DNA of 64,000 nt. It comes from Blasia pusilla. Lineage: Eukaryota > Marchantiophyta > Marchantiopsida > Blasiales. Below are positions 1 to 11,777 of the stretch, in pieces; the stretch's first letter is position 1, and each line of letters begins with the position of its first letter. The position numbers and the translations under genes were made by a program. Location of the stretch: positions 34,782,001-34,846,000 of the forward strand of contig CM114272.1 of assembly GCA_050084515.1 (NCBI GenBank), written 5' to 3'. The notes under the pieces are model-generated. The model saw nothing but the letters and a program-made list of their open reading frames with translations. It ran no database searches and was not told the DNA's origin.

Positions 1-439
1 AACAAATAGATAAGAATGTGTAGCAGTAAGAAAAAGTGATCTTCAGCAAATGTTGGGAACTTAGGCAAGATGGCTGTAGTTGTCGAGCAGAATTTGAATC
101 TCTCCTTTTATCCTTGCTTTATCGTGAGAGTAGGTTTATTTCTCTGTGGGAAAACAGATACATGCCTAATATGCTATCTTGTAAAAGAGATCTTGTACCA
201 ATTTGAAAAATGGTGAGGCAGATTCTTCATGGCTGTTGGTGTCAGCTCCTCAGGGTGCTGCCTGCAGTGAATGAAAAGGAATGGATTGAACTTCACAGCG
301 GGTGTATTGCATGGAGCAACACCCAGAGAAATCTTTTGTCTTCAATGATATAATCACATCAAGAGATAGAATTGAAGTGAAGAGGGTAGAGAGTAGAGCA
401 GAGAGACTCTTTCATATATTACCAGAGCTAAGCATACAG

Positions 440-1110
440 AGTGTTGGTGGGGAGCCTGCAAATGTCAACCAAGACCCTCTTCACCAACAATATCTACCTT
501 ACCTGATTGGGCTACCCAATACAAGTTACCAGTACAGCAGCTTTATTCTACTGAATGTGTTGAATAGTGAACGGAACCATAGGCCTCACTCCCTGGTTGG
601 ACCGTACTTGAGACTGGGACGGTTGTAGAGAAAGGAAGGAGTGAAGTAGGTACCATATGAGTGGAGGGAGACACTCTCATATAGTGTTAGTGCTGACCAA
701 ACGATGTGTTGGCGGGGAGGTTCCAAGTGTCAACCCTGAAGCTCTTCACCACACTATCTACTTTACCTGATGGAGATCCCCAATAACCATTACTTGCGAG
801 TGCAGCAGCTGTGGGCAATGAACCTAGGTCACTAATTGTTGCCTAGAGAGGGGGGAGACTGTACTCGTTCAGTTGTGCCTGTTGTGGCCTTGCGACCGTA
901 GACCCCGCGCCCTGGTTGGACGGTGCTTGGGACTGGGATGGGTGTAAAGAGAGGAAGAAGTGAAGATGGTACCATATGCGAGGAGGGAGACACTCTCATA
1001 TAGTTTGAGTGCTGACCAAACAACGTGGTGGTGCGGAGCTTCCTGATTGGGATGCCCAATCGCAATACTTACCAGTGCAGCAGGATGGGCAATGAATCTA
1101 GGCTACTAAA
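440..1110. repeat. Locally duplicated spacer block (three partial copies)
   Basis: A segment containing 'cctgattgggctacccaat' at about 443-519 recurs at 708-784 and, shortened, at 1026-1084. A second segment ('ccctggttggac' through 'tgctgaccaaac') at 588-704 recurs at 905-1024. The copies alternate with a spacing of roughly 265-315 bp and differ by substitutions and small indels. No coding function is evident. The block could be the remnant of a small non-autonomous element that duplicated in tandem. Confidence 0.6.
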
Positions 1111-1468
1111 TGTTTTGAACAATTCTGGTGTTACCAGCTTAGCGATATCAGCATATGCTTTTGCTCTGTGTTATGAATTTTGTGCAGGAGATCAAGTAGT
1201 GACTAGAGGATTCATCCCCATCGTCACAGAAGGCGCAAGAGTTTAGTTGTGTTCCCATCCGGCTTTTCTTGGGGTCGAAGGGGATTGACCCATCTTAAAC
1301 TTGAACTTGAGCCGGGTTCCTAAGGAATTGCTTTTTAACTGCCCAGCTGTGGATGAAGATGGGCATGCCATTGACTGTGACCAAAGGTGCTTTCCCCAAC
1401 CAGTGAACATACTTGGAACCTAGTTGGTCCATTATGCAATGAATGCACATGTCCACGTATCTGGTACG

Positions 1469-1714
1469 CTTTTCACCACCAAGGCTTTAGTAGGTGAAGG
1501 GTGTCGAAGTAATATATGAGCTGAAGAGTTTGCATTTTTCAAATCCGGATGTCGAAGGTCGAAGGATTCAACACTTCACTGCTCAGGCTCCCTTTTCACC
1601 ACCAAGGCTTTAGTAGGTGAAGGGTGTCGAAGTAATATCTGAGCTGAAGAGTTTGCATTTTTCAAAATCCCATGTTGAAGGTCGAAGGATTCAACACTTC
1701 ACTGCTCAGGCTCC
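1469..1714. repeat. Tandem duplication, unit about 123 bp
   Basis: The unit beginning 'cttttcaccaccaaggc' at 1469 is repeated head-to-tail at 1592 with only a few differences, and both copies end in 'gctcaggctccc'. It lies downstream of the P450 gene. No function is visible; the low divergence suggests a recent local duplication. Confidence 0.85.
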
Positions 1715-2198
1715 CTTTGAATCCAAAGAACGCACGATGAGATCATTTAAAATGTGGTGCAATGAAGGGTGAGTGAGGTACTTGACAAGGCTTGAGAATC
1801 ACGTTGATATTTGGAGGCAAACATTGCCATACACAAAACATATAATCTCCATTTTCAGATATGCAGTAACATGTTTGCTCTTCTTGGGAACTTTAATGAT
1901 TACAAAACTTCAGCAGGACATATGAGGAAAATAAAATGTTGACCTTTTGAATTCTGTCACTAAAACTATCCCTGCAGCATTGTCTCCTTGTCTGCAGTAA
2001 AGTGCCGAGAGGCTGTACAAGTATGATGAAAGGGAAAGTTATGCCGCAAAATAGCTATACAGGAACCACATTTGTGAGAGTTTTGTATGCAGCTCGTGAA
2101 TTCAGCCCTCATTGCGGTAAAACTATGTTTGCCAAAATTGGTGCTCTCCCCCCTGTTGTCCAACGTAACAAAATTGATGTGAAAATGTACCAAAAACT

Positions 2199-5100
2199 CT
2201 ATGCATCTTTGCGCTCGAATTGGATGGGAAATCCTCCTTTGGGTAAGGCAAAGGGTTTGAACTCTGTCCCCATGTCAGGTTTCAGACTCTGCCATCTGTG
2301 GAGCACAAAAAGTAATTGACTGTGAGGTCGAGTCATGACAATGAAACAAGACAGAGTGGGCAGTGCAAGAGTAGGACAAAAATGAAATGAGCTCGAAGTT
2401 GGCACAATTGAAGGGAGGTAGCAACGAAAATGTATCTTCAGAAAGGGAAATGAAGGCAGATTCCAAAAGAAGGATGCATGAAGCTCGGGCTATGACTACT
2501 TGGCTCACACAGGGATAATTATAAAAAATTTCCAACGTCTTCCCATCTCACCCAGCACGCAGACATCAGCTTTGTTGTCACCATGCACAAAACATACCTG
2601 AATTTGGTAGTCAAATGGTGTGTAAAGACCAGCATGATCAGCTTCGCAAGCTCATTGCCAGGGCACATGTGTGCACCACTGGCAAATGGATAGTATGTGC
2701 CTGGCTTAGGAGGTACCTGCATAAGAGTTGAGGGAAATAACCAATGACCTCGGTTGTCATAAATTTGAAGAGCAAGTACAAAAGACGTCCAGAACATCGA
2801 AAGTCAGTCCTCATGGAGCAATCTCTTACGTGAAGAAAGTTCTATACTCCCACATTTCTTACACTTGGTACGTCTGATTTAGATATTAAAGAAAACAGGA
2901 TGCACGTACTGAGTATTGAGTGGGACTTTCATGACACAATTACCTTGAAGCGAGAGGGATCAAAAGCAGTAGGATTGGGGTAGTTTTTAGGGTCCAGGTG
3001 GATGCAGGTCGTCATGAGAAAAACTCTCCACCCCTTGGGTAATAGAAATCCTGAAAACATTCTTCCATGTCAATCATGTCCACCTTCGAAGTTCAGAGTA
3101 CTGTTACTGCTACGAATAATACCACAAACAACACCATGCTTCCAGTCATGGCCGCTTTGCAATAAGGAATGTTTGTGACATCCATCTCACAAATGGTAAC
3201 TACTCCCACGCTCTGAAACTCTAGAGAAAGCTCTATGAGTTGGACCAAACCGACATGACTCAGAGTTTGATAGGTGTATATTGAAGGGCGTGCACACCTC
3301 CATGCTGCAAGTCTTCCAACGGCTCGCGTGCAGTGAACTGCAGAATGGTTGGTAATCTCAGCGTCTCATAGATGACCTGCATTGCAAGGAGGAGGTGGAG
3401 AGAAGCTCTCCTGAGTATCCAAAGACTTGGAGGCCAGAAAGAAATCACAGGCATCTACCAGAGATTGATAGAGATTCATTTGATCCTCAATGACGACCTT
3501 GCCAATAGCACTACAGCTTGAATTATAACCAATTCTTCCTACTCTAATGCCAGCACCCACCTGTAACGTATAGGGCATTCTTCGTGTATCATCCCACGTC
3601 AGGGGCTCTCCAGGTGCTTTGGATTTCAGTATATCCTCCTGCTCTGCCTGTTTCAATCCACCCAAACCAGCCCAAACCGTAAGCGCGCAACATGCTAATC
3701 CCACCAGCAAAGGTGCAACTTTGTCGCAACAGACACCCATAGACTTTGATTTCGGTGACTGCCCATAGACTCAATCCTCTCCATTCTTTCACATTGGCCT
3801 TCCGTCTCTTGGGACAAATATATGAAATCCAGAGCCGACCTCGAGAGATTCGAATCCCCTGGCAGCGTTCAGATCCTGGGTTTCTAAAATGCAATAATGA
3901 CGATGGCTATGGAGGAGCCCTCTCCTCTCTCTCGCATTGACGTTCTCTCTCTTAGACAAGTATATGAAATCTAGTGATTCATATACTTGTCCAAGAGTAG
4001 ATGAATCGCTATATTCCCCGAGAGATTCGAGCAGGGGCAGATGCTGGGGAAATGGAGTAAAGACAACGGCAAAGCAGGAGCTGTTACGGACCACTACAGC
4101 TTCCGCGACATCGTGATGCTCGGTGAGATACTTCACGATCCATGTCAACGCGGTGGCGGTGGTGTCATGCGCTCCAAACAAGGTGCCGATCAGCATGTCT
4201 ATGATTTCGTCGTCGCACAATGCCTCTCCACTGTCGTCGCGGCAGTCCACCAGACCTCGCAGGACAGTGCGCTGCGCTCGGCCTTCCTGCGATTCGTCAT
4301 TCCTGCAGTTCGCAATCAAACGCTGCAGATACTCGCAGCCCTTTCTCCTCGCCTGCGCGGCACCGTGTGGAGAGTCAGCTGGGGTCATTGGGATCTGGTT
4401 CCAGCAATGGAGAGTCCGGTTCTACAGCGATTGCAGGTCGAATGGACCGGAGAAGCAAGAGAGCGGTGGGGTGAGAATGCAAGCAAAGGAGGCAGCCATT
4501 GCGCGATTGTACGGGTGCGGACAAGTGAGTAAGGAAGCGAGTGAGCAGCTAGAAACCAATGCGAGCAAAGAAGGAAGCCATGGCGCGATTGCAAACCTGC
4601 AGAGACCTGCGCCAGGTGAACCTGGGTAGATTGATTGGTAAGGCGTACAGGCCCTTGGACAATGCCTCGTACATTTCCACTAGAAGCCTCGCCTCAGCTG
4701 TTCCGCTTAGATCCGTTAGCCCAAATATGAAATAGACCGCCACCTTCAAGGTCGCCTGCACAACCAACCCTCGAGTCTGTGACCTGGATTCTGAGAGCAA
4801 GTCCTCCGATTGCGATCCTAACCACTACATCTCATGTTCATGTTCCTTGGAGATCGAAATCGAAATCGCCCCTATGATGGGCCAAAGCTTGAGAGAGTTT
4901 CCTAGTGCAGAAAGCGTGGCAATTCATGGAGACGACTGTGGGGGAGATCCATTGCACGACTGGGGTATGGAATTGAGTGACATCGTTGTCTGCGCGACAA
5001 GACCGACTGACAGTGATGAGTGCATTGAATGCACCTCCTTCATCGCCGTGGACGTGCGAATGGTCCTTCCCACCCATGAGTTGAGGCTTGATATGGCGAA

Positions 5101-5604
5101 GGACTCTATCCGCCCGACCTCGTGCCGCAGGTTATCCGGGAGGAGGACGTTCTGAACGACTCGCTTGAGGAAGGGATGGCGTTGAGGGTCGCAGCTCGAC
5201 AAGAACTTCTTCCCCACAAGTGTGGCGATGGTGCTCGGATAGCTTGATTTGAACAGTTTCCTCTCTCCATACACAAATTTCGCCATCTCTACCGACGTCA
5301 CCATGATCGACGGAGTTCCCAGAATGTTAGATCTGAACACGCTCCCATACCTGAAAGACGGCCACAGCAGCAGCACCCACAAGTACGCGCAACTATGAGT
5401 TCCCAACAATCCCACCCCATCCAACTCCACAACCCTCTCCGGAACAACTGCGGGCTGCTCCGGGACAGATTCTCGAGCTTCGAGCTTCGCCGTCACTGCA
5501 ACCAGTTCTTAATCTTGGCGCAATTGTGCGCACGGAGAAGACCCATGACGAAGTGACATGCGCAATTTAACAATAGAGAGGAAGAAAGAATGGAGTCATC
5601 TATG

Positions 5605-5680
<76 letters not shown>

Positions 5681-5878
5681 CGCAATTCGAGGTCGGGCGA
5701 AGAGTATGGGATCGGCGTTGCCAAATGCCAGAGTCTCTCCTATCAGTGGCCATCCGTCGGAGCCTTGGGGAATTCTCCAGTCCCTCCGTCGACCTCTCCA
5801 TCTCCGCCCGGCCAAGGCCAACAGCAGCACAGCGGCACCCCCCAGCACCATAGCCACGAGAACCGGACTGGCGTCCAT
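2199..5878 (-). CDS. CYP707A: Cytochrome P450, CYP707A-type (ABA 8'-hydroxylase family), 9 exons
   Basis: Nine exons join in phase through GT-AG introns: 5878-5679, 5350-5035, 4755-4597, 4352-4092, 3647-3561, 3376-3298, 3050-2944, 2716-2598 and 2295-2199. They give 474 residues, the usual length. The start at 5878 opens on a hydrophobic ER anchor; an in-frame ATG at 5923 would add 15 residues. Domains in order: proline-rich hinge IPQGSDGWPLIGETL (about residue 50), I-helix GAHDTT (285-290), K-helix ETLR (345-348), FDPSRF (397-402), and the heme loop FASGAHMCPG with ligand Cys421. CPGNELAKL after the cysteine is typical of CYP707A. Known family role: ER-bound monooxygenases that hydroxylate abscisic acid at C-8', the main catabolic step. 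The 9-exon layout also matches CYP707A. No lesion is seen, so the gene is probably functional. Another clan-85 substrate is possible, because family assignment here rests on motifs only. Confidence 0.9.
3955..3991. repeat. Perfect 14-bp inverted repeat in P450 intron 4
   Basis: GACAAGTATATGAA is followed after 9 nt by its exact reverse complement, inside the 444-bp fourth intron of the P450 gene. A diverged copy of one arm ('gacaaatatatgaaatcc') lies at about 3813. It would fold as a hairpin in the pre-mRNA. It may be a trace of a small inverted-repeat element. Confidence 0.6.
5607..5677. repeat. (AG)35 microsatellite abutting a splice donor
   Basis: Thirty-five uninterrupted AG dinucleotides. 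Read on the gene strand, the intron starts GT followed directly by the (CT)n run, so the repeat begins within two bases of the exon 1/intron 1 junction at 5679/5678 of the P450 gene. Long pure runs like this vary in length between individuals. Confidence 0.95.
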
Positions 5879-6141
5879 GTTCGCAAGACCTCCTCTTCTC
5901 CACCGCAACCTCTCTTCCTGCACCCCACTTCCTCCCTCAATTCAGCCCGTGCAGCACCTCCACCATCCCGAGAGCTGCTTCGCTTGGATCCTCCCTTCCT
6001 TCCTTCCGTGCTGGTGGTGCACCCGCTGCACAGCTTCACAGCCTCACAGCTTATGGACGAGGCAGTGCGCAGGCACAAGGACCGAGACCTCCTCCTCCTC
6101 CTCCTCCTCCTCCGTGCAGTCAATCAAGTAGTGAGAATCAA

Positions 6142-6401
6142 CGGAGGGTGAGAGCGATGAAGTCGTCGGAGGGATGCTTCAGCGACTCGAGATCGCATTC
6201 GCTTGAGTACGCTACTCGCGCCTCGGGGTTTCAAGACAGTCGCTCTCCTTCGCTGTGCGAGGCCTTGAGGTGCGGAGGGCGTGAGAGCGATGAACCCGGC
6301 GCAGGGCTGCTTCCGCAACTGCAGATCGCACTTCGCTTAAGTACGCCCCCCGCGCGCCTCCGGGTTCCACAACAGCCGCTCTCCTATGCTCTGCGAGAGG
6401 A
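6142..6401. repeat. Duplicated ~130-bp block upstream of the P450 gene
   Basis: The block starting 'cggagggtgagagcgatga' at 6142 recurs at 6272 ('cggagggcgtgagagcgatga'), and the homology runs to about 6401 with roughly 20-25 percent divergence. It is GC-rich and lies 260-520 bp upstream of the chosen ATG. A (CCT)n run at 6088-6113 sits between block and gene. It may belong to the promoter or 5' UTR. Open frames through this GC-rich stretch are not supported as genes. Confidence 0.75.
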
Positions 6402-8021
6402 GAGGAAGTGACAGATTGCTCAATGAATCCATTGCTCGTGACATTCCTTCCCTCACCGCCACGCCCTCCACGAGCGGAGGAGGAGCCGAGGAGATCGATC
6501 TCCACAGCCAGACGATCACAGCGACGGATCGCAGTCGGAATTCATGTAACGCCTTCAGAATCCTCCATCGCCGAAGTCCAGCCTCCGCGATCGGTCCTTG
6601 AGCTCTTCGATCCGAATCGGCTGTCGGCTTCACCTCCCGCGACAGCGACTCCGCTCGCCCACATTCTCGGCCGCATGCCACGGCATCGCCGACAGGGCCA
6701 GGGCGATGGCGAGAGAGCAGAAGGCGACAGCGCAAGACTTGTCCTCATTCATCCGAATTCGGAGCATACAGTACGACAGAGCGCGAAAATAGAATGCGTC
6801 ACAAGATCGCACTTCATCGCAGAGCGCGGTAAGCGGAATCGTGACAGCATCGCGAGCATAATCGGGCACAAAATCGCGCGGATGAGAATGGAATCGGTTG
6901 CAAGAATCGACAGGAATCCATTCGCTCGACAGAAGATCCAAAAAATGCAGTAGAAGGCGGAGACGAGTTTTGTTCCCATAAATGCGGAGGTGTCCGGACA
7001 TTCGATTCGACCGCATCGAGGGCTCAGATTATCCGTACAATGAATAGTAATAAACTACCATGGGCCCCACTCAAAGTGATGAGATATCATGTCAGAAAGT
7101 CAAAATACAGATATGTAGATAAATATCGAACATCGACTCGATCGCCCCCCCTTAGTAAAAAATGAGGTTAATCGCCCTCCCCTGTTACCGCGATACCTAC
7201 ATCACCCCCCCCAAAAAAAACCTGCTGTAGAGGTAAACCAGCAGCTTCCCAGCCGGTAAATCCAACGTTCTTCTATGGTGATGAGAAGCAAACCCAGGTG
7301 GAGTAAGCAGTTTTGTCGCAAGCATGTAACGATGACGAGCTGAGTACTTTCTGCTTAATAATTACCTTAAGCGATCAACTTTGCGCAACGAGTTTCAGTG
7401 CGAGAGCCAGAGAGTGCAACCGCTGAGTGTGAGTTGCTTTTCACATATGCGCAAGTAAGCGTGGAGAGTCCGACTCGTGAATCGTGCCACCGTTACGGAA
7501 ATTATACGAGACATCTGCTGTGCTTCTAAGCAGCTTTCTGAATCCCACTCCTCTCCATCTGCAAGGATGCATCCTTACATTTCGGTAGATGAGTGCGAAC
7601 AAAGGTGGAAAGCATGCGAGAAGACTCTCGGAAGGGTTTGGATGAAGCAAAGATGGTGGGAATCGTTCCCAACCGATCTGGGAGTTTCACTTACAGGGCT
7701 TGCTCTTCCCAAACATCAGGCTCAAAGATGTGCAACAAATCACTCGAATCCTTCAAGCAACGAGACAATACTCAAATGACCGAGAGACATAAGTGTGGCC
7801 GCCATGGCTGGCATGAGGCATTTTACTTCATGATTTCGGATAGAATGGTATAGAACCCTCCTATTCTCACCTATCAAGCTGCAGATGGACTCTTTGGCAT
7901 GGAGCCTGCCATGTTCTCTGCTCTGCCTGAAGAGAAACGTTCAGGTTGCCTTGTGAAAACAATGGAGGGCTTGTGGGATCTACTCATAGATTTCACGGTT
8001 GGCACAACAGAACCCTTGCTG
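6402..8021. other. Intergenic region; one weak exon-like stretch at its end
   Basis: GC-rich to about 6900, then mixed sequence with C-runs at 7140-7215. I recognise no gene. At 7854-8021 (+) there is a 56-codon open stretch bounded by a possible acceptor (tatag/AA) and a good donor (CTG/gtaagc). Its translation includes MEPAMFSALPEEKRSG, which I do not recognise. It could be an isolated exon or chance. Confidence 0.3.
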
Positions 8022-8025
8022 GTAA

Positions 8026-8184
8026 GCGCAAATAGGACCTCGGAATCCATGTAGCCACTTAGGTAGGAAAGTTACAGACCTACAAATTACATGTGTAGAA
8101 GTGTTAAGTGATCTTGATTCTATTGTACAACGAGTGAAAAGAATCCAACATGATTTGTTTGATTTAGGAGGAAATCTTCCATAG
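8026..8184 (+). pseudogene. Coding remnant, weakly like cobalamin adenosyltransferase
   Basis: An open stretch without a start codon ends at TAG 8182-8184. Its last residues, RIQHDLFDLGGNLP, resemble the helix-ending motif of PduO/MMAB-type ATP:cob(I)alamin adenosyltransferases, which commonly read (I/V)Q.DLFDLG. Further stops follow within 15 codons. The match is one short motif, so the identity is tentative, and it could equally be part of the decayed unit that follows. Confidence 0.25.
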
Positions 8185-8925
8185 GGAATGAAGTAGGCAG
8201 TGCCACGGGGAATTCGGAACATTTGCTGCAAAGCCGCCCGAAAGTGCAGCAGATGTACATGCTTGTATCGGTAATGTAGTAAAATTTTGTTCACATCAAT
8301 AAAAAAATTTGTGCATTTGTGTGTCATGTCGGGATTGAGCGCATTTGGTGGTCCATTTGGTAGACCCAAGTTATGTGTTCATGGAATAAAGCTTGCGCTA
8401 AGGTGACGGGACTGCGCAAGGCGCACAAGCTCCAAACTTACACGCACCTCCGGAAATTCGATCCGGAGGTCAAGAGCGTGCACCCTTGTTATTGGACAGA
8501 GTCCAAAAATCCATTTGTGGGAAATATCCAACCCCACCTCCTCTGCTGGATCGAATCGCAATAGGGATGAGAAAAACGGGGACGATAAAAACGGGGACGA
8601 AGAATTTCCGCATGATAGCTGTGAGGAGGGTCAAGGACAATTGGCGTCTTCTGACAGTGACGAACGGACCAACTTACCATACACGGATGGCTTGTACGTA
8701 TGGGGCCAAGAGCCGAACTCGTTACCGCCAAGTCTGCTTCCCTGGTTATTTCCAAAAATGTGGTGCGTACGTGCTCAAATGTCCGCAAAGGCATAATTTG
8801 AAAAAGTCCGCAAAGAGGCAAGGCACGAGGTATTTGAATCTTATGTTTATGAGGTACCAGAGCTTCGTTTGGGGTCGACTCCATCGCATCGTGCCTAGGG
8901 CACACGCGCGCTTTAGGTCTTCAAC

Positions 8926-11777
8926 ATGTCAAGGGAAAAAATGAAGGGAGTGCATGAGAAGATGGCAATGCAACTCATCAGTTAAGATTTGGGTGGAAAA
9001 ATTGCTTTCAAGATGGGTTTCTCCCAAGCTGAAGGCGGATTTGATCGTTCATCTGCGGAGCCATGCGACGTTCTTCATTTTCAGCAACTAGATTGGGATT
9101 CGCTTGACGTGGAGCTTGTGAATTTTTTTCTTCTGAGTTTTGACCCAACAACGTTCAGTGGACAAATTCCCTACAAAATGCCATCAGGTGAGCGTGTGGA
9201 ACTTCTTTGCGAACTAACGGTAGCTGCGGTGCGGTGGAGGGCACATTTTTTTGGAGAGCGGGGGCTTCATCTCCAAGGAAAAACAACAAACGGAACCCTC
9301 CGAGCTAGCAATATTCATAAGTTTTTTAAGGCCGACTTCCAGAAGGCCGATCATGGATTCCTTTGGGAGCATGCGGAACCGCTGGAGTTCAAGAGAATTT
9401 TGAAGCTTCTTAATCATATTTTACACCACAAGATTAACATAGAGGGAGCCCCCTCCGCACTGTTTTCAATGTTGTGTCGTGCATGGAATGGAGAGAAGGT
9501 TGATTGGGCAGAAGACGTTTTCAGGAAGATGTGTATAAAAGTTGCAAAACTGACACAAAACAAGTACAAAGGGGCGTCCACCACAATGGAGGTTTTCTCA
9601 CCATATTCCTTAGGGCATGTAGGAAGAGAGCAGATAAGCTATGTAGATCCAGAGGAACACCTCGTGTGCAACTCGCCGCTTCCTTGTGTCCGAGGGGAGA
9701 TAACTTCATCCCTCGAGGATGAGGATTTTGGCATGATTCAAAATGAGAAGCCAACATCCCCTCCTATTGTTCTTGGTCGGGAAGAGCTTGCACAATCCGA
9801 AGGCTATGCGGAGGATACTGACATCTCAGGTGATGGTTCAGACGCCGATTTTATGGAAGTGAGTCGACAACATCCGCATCAGAAGGGGAATTTGGGAAAG
9901 GTCCGAGGTGATTGTAGAATGACTCGATCTAGGATAGCAACTTCAGCGGGCATGCAGAAAAAAGCAGTCCTGGAACAACCTTCAAGTGCGCCATTCAAAG
10001 AGACAACTGCGACACTTCCAACCATTGGAAAAGAGATCCACCCGCTTGGAGCATAACCGCAGGCATCAAGTGGCAAGGAAAACACACCACACCCTACAAA
10101 GGATTTTGGGCATAGCCGGGGGTCATGGGAACCGGGGGGCGTAGACAACGCCCCCTCCTTGGTAGAGGAGAGTGCAGATCTTGGATCCAAGAGAGAGAGG
10201 AGTGTTTCTAGAAAACAATGTATAAATGTGGAATTGGAAGAAGAGAGGGGCGGTAATGTGGTCGGAACGCCACATAGGTCGGATGACGAGTTCATTGAGG
10301 TTTCCGAACCACCGCTGCTGTTTGAAAGTATGAGACCGCATGACTGTATGAAGGTCGAGAGTAATATGACCCGAATACTTTGAGTTCTTAAGTATTTAGC
10401 CTTCCAGATTGGTTTCGTGGATACTTCAATCTTTTCAATCTGAATGCATGGAACAAGGCCATCAAGGAATTCAGGAAAGCACGTCCCTCCGACAATGACG
10501 AAGAGAAAGCTATCCGCCAAGGGCTTAACTTCCTGGAAGATCCCTTGATCAGGACAATAATGGACAAGCCGCATTGCCCCACATGCGGTGCCTTCTCCAT
10601 AGACATTGCAATCGAAGGGCCTCCTCCTCCTTGAAAGGCAATGAAATCTGCAAGTGAGAAAGTTGTTGCGGATCATTAATTGATGGAAGTAAGGGCAAAA
10701 TGGAGGGTATGAAACCCACCGAGGGCATGGACAAAGGGCGTTTGCAATACTGCTAGGGTCTTGACAAAAGAATCTTGAGGGATTGTGCCATGTTCTTCGG
10801 TGTACAGAAGGATCAAGATTGGATGGAGTGGAGAGAAGATTTTTCTGTACGAGCGTGAACGCCAACGACTGGATAGCCATTCAACTTTTCTTACCGAGCG
10901 CCTATAAGAGAATACAATGCAAATGCAAGCATTGCATGACGTTCTATATCCACCAAACGATAAGGGGCGCATTGCAAGATTTCCCTTGATCACATCTGAT
11001 CTCGATGAGGTGCGTAGGCTGAAATAAGAAATACAGGCCTATGCAGACAGATGGACATTGTTGGACAAAGTACTCCTAGAGAGCTATGCAATGCAGAAGA
11101 AATTGCCCAGATGCATCCGCTAATTTGGTGAGTGTAAGAGATCTCTGGAGTTGTTGAGGGAAAAGAACAGAAACCTTACAAAAATACTTTCCAAGGAGCG
11201 CAGTTTGCGGTCAAAGGTTGTGAACACTCTGGATAAGACAAAAAACATCCTGAGCATGTTGCAAGGGAGTTTTGGTGTTGATAACTCCATGCTCATGGAT
11301 TAAAGTACATGGTATGAGCGCAAAGTTTATATTTAGAATTCATTCTCCACAAGTAAAGAGGAGGGGATTGTGAGCAACATGAAAGTGAATGGAGGCGCGA
11401 CTGTCAATGGAGGCGACGCTCTCACTGCAAGCGCGGCTGTGAAGGGAGGTCCATATGAAAATGTTCCATCAAAACATGATGAATTCCGAGTACCCTAATG
11501 TCCTCCAACATCCAATGGTGGAAGATTGAAACCGGTATCCCTGCCACGAGAGGCATCCAAGCTATCATTGGAGAAAATCAGAATGGTAGGGAACGGTGGG
11601 CTGGTCTACAAGGAGCAGGGGTCGGTACTGCCAAAAGGTCTCAATGACCAAGCGCCCACAAGCACAGCAAGGTTGAATGAGTAGAAATTTGTATCCGTGG
11701 TTCCTGTTTTGCGCCTTGTGGAAATGATCGGGAAAGAGACAGAGACTGGCCACGCAAAAGTTCCACCTGCCACGTGA
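8926..11777 (+). pseudogene. Decayed long gene of unknown function
   Basis: One frame runs from ATG 8926 to 10383, broken only by TAA 8983-8985 and TAA 10054-10056. It includes a clean 355-codon section with segments such as KVDWAEDVFRKM and a serine- and acid-rich C-terminal half. From 10392 to 11777 a second frame continues the same style with about a dozen stops. That part has a CPTCG motif near 10570-10585, a charged helical region probably forming a coiled coil (10820-11300), and a low-complexity tail. I do not recognise the family. The composition and the neighbouring transposase suggest an accessory gene of a large DNA transposon, but this is inference. A frameshift or lost intron lies near 10385. 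Confidence 0.5.

Noticed and set aside
5590-6950. Overlapping open frames on both strands in the GC-rich region around the microsatellite
   Set aside because: They are low-complexity (Arg-Glu, Ser-Leu or poly-Ser) readings of the AG repeat, the CCT repeat and GC-rich DNA. Only the P450 exon 1 has family support.
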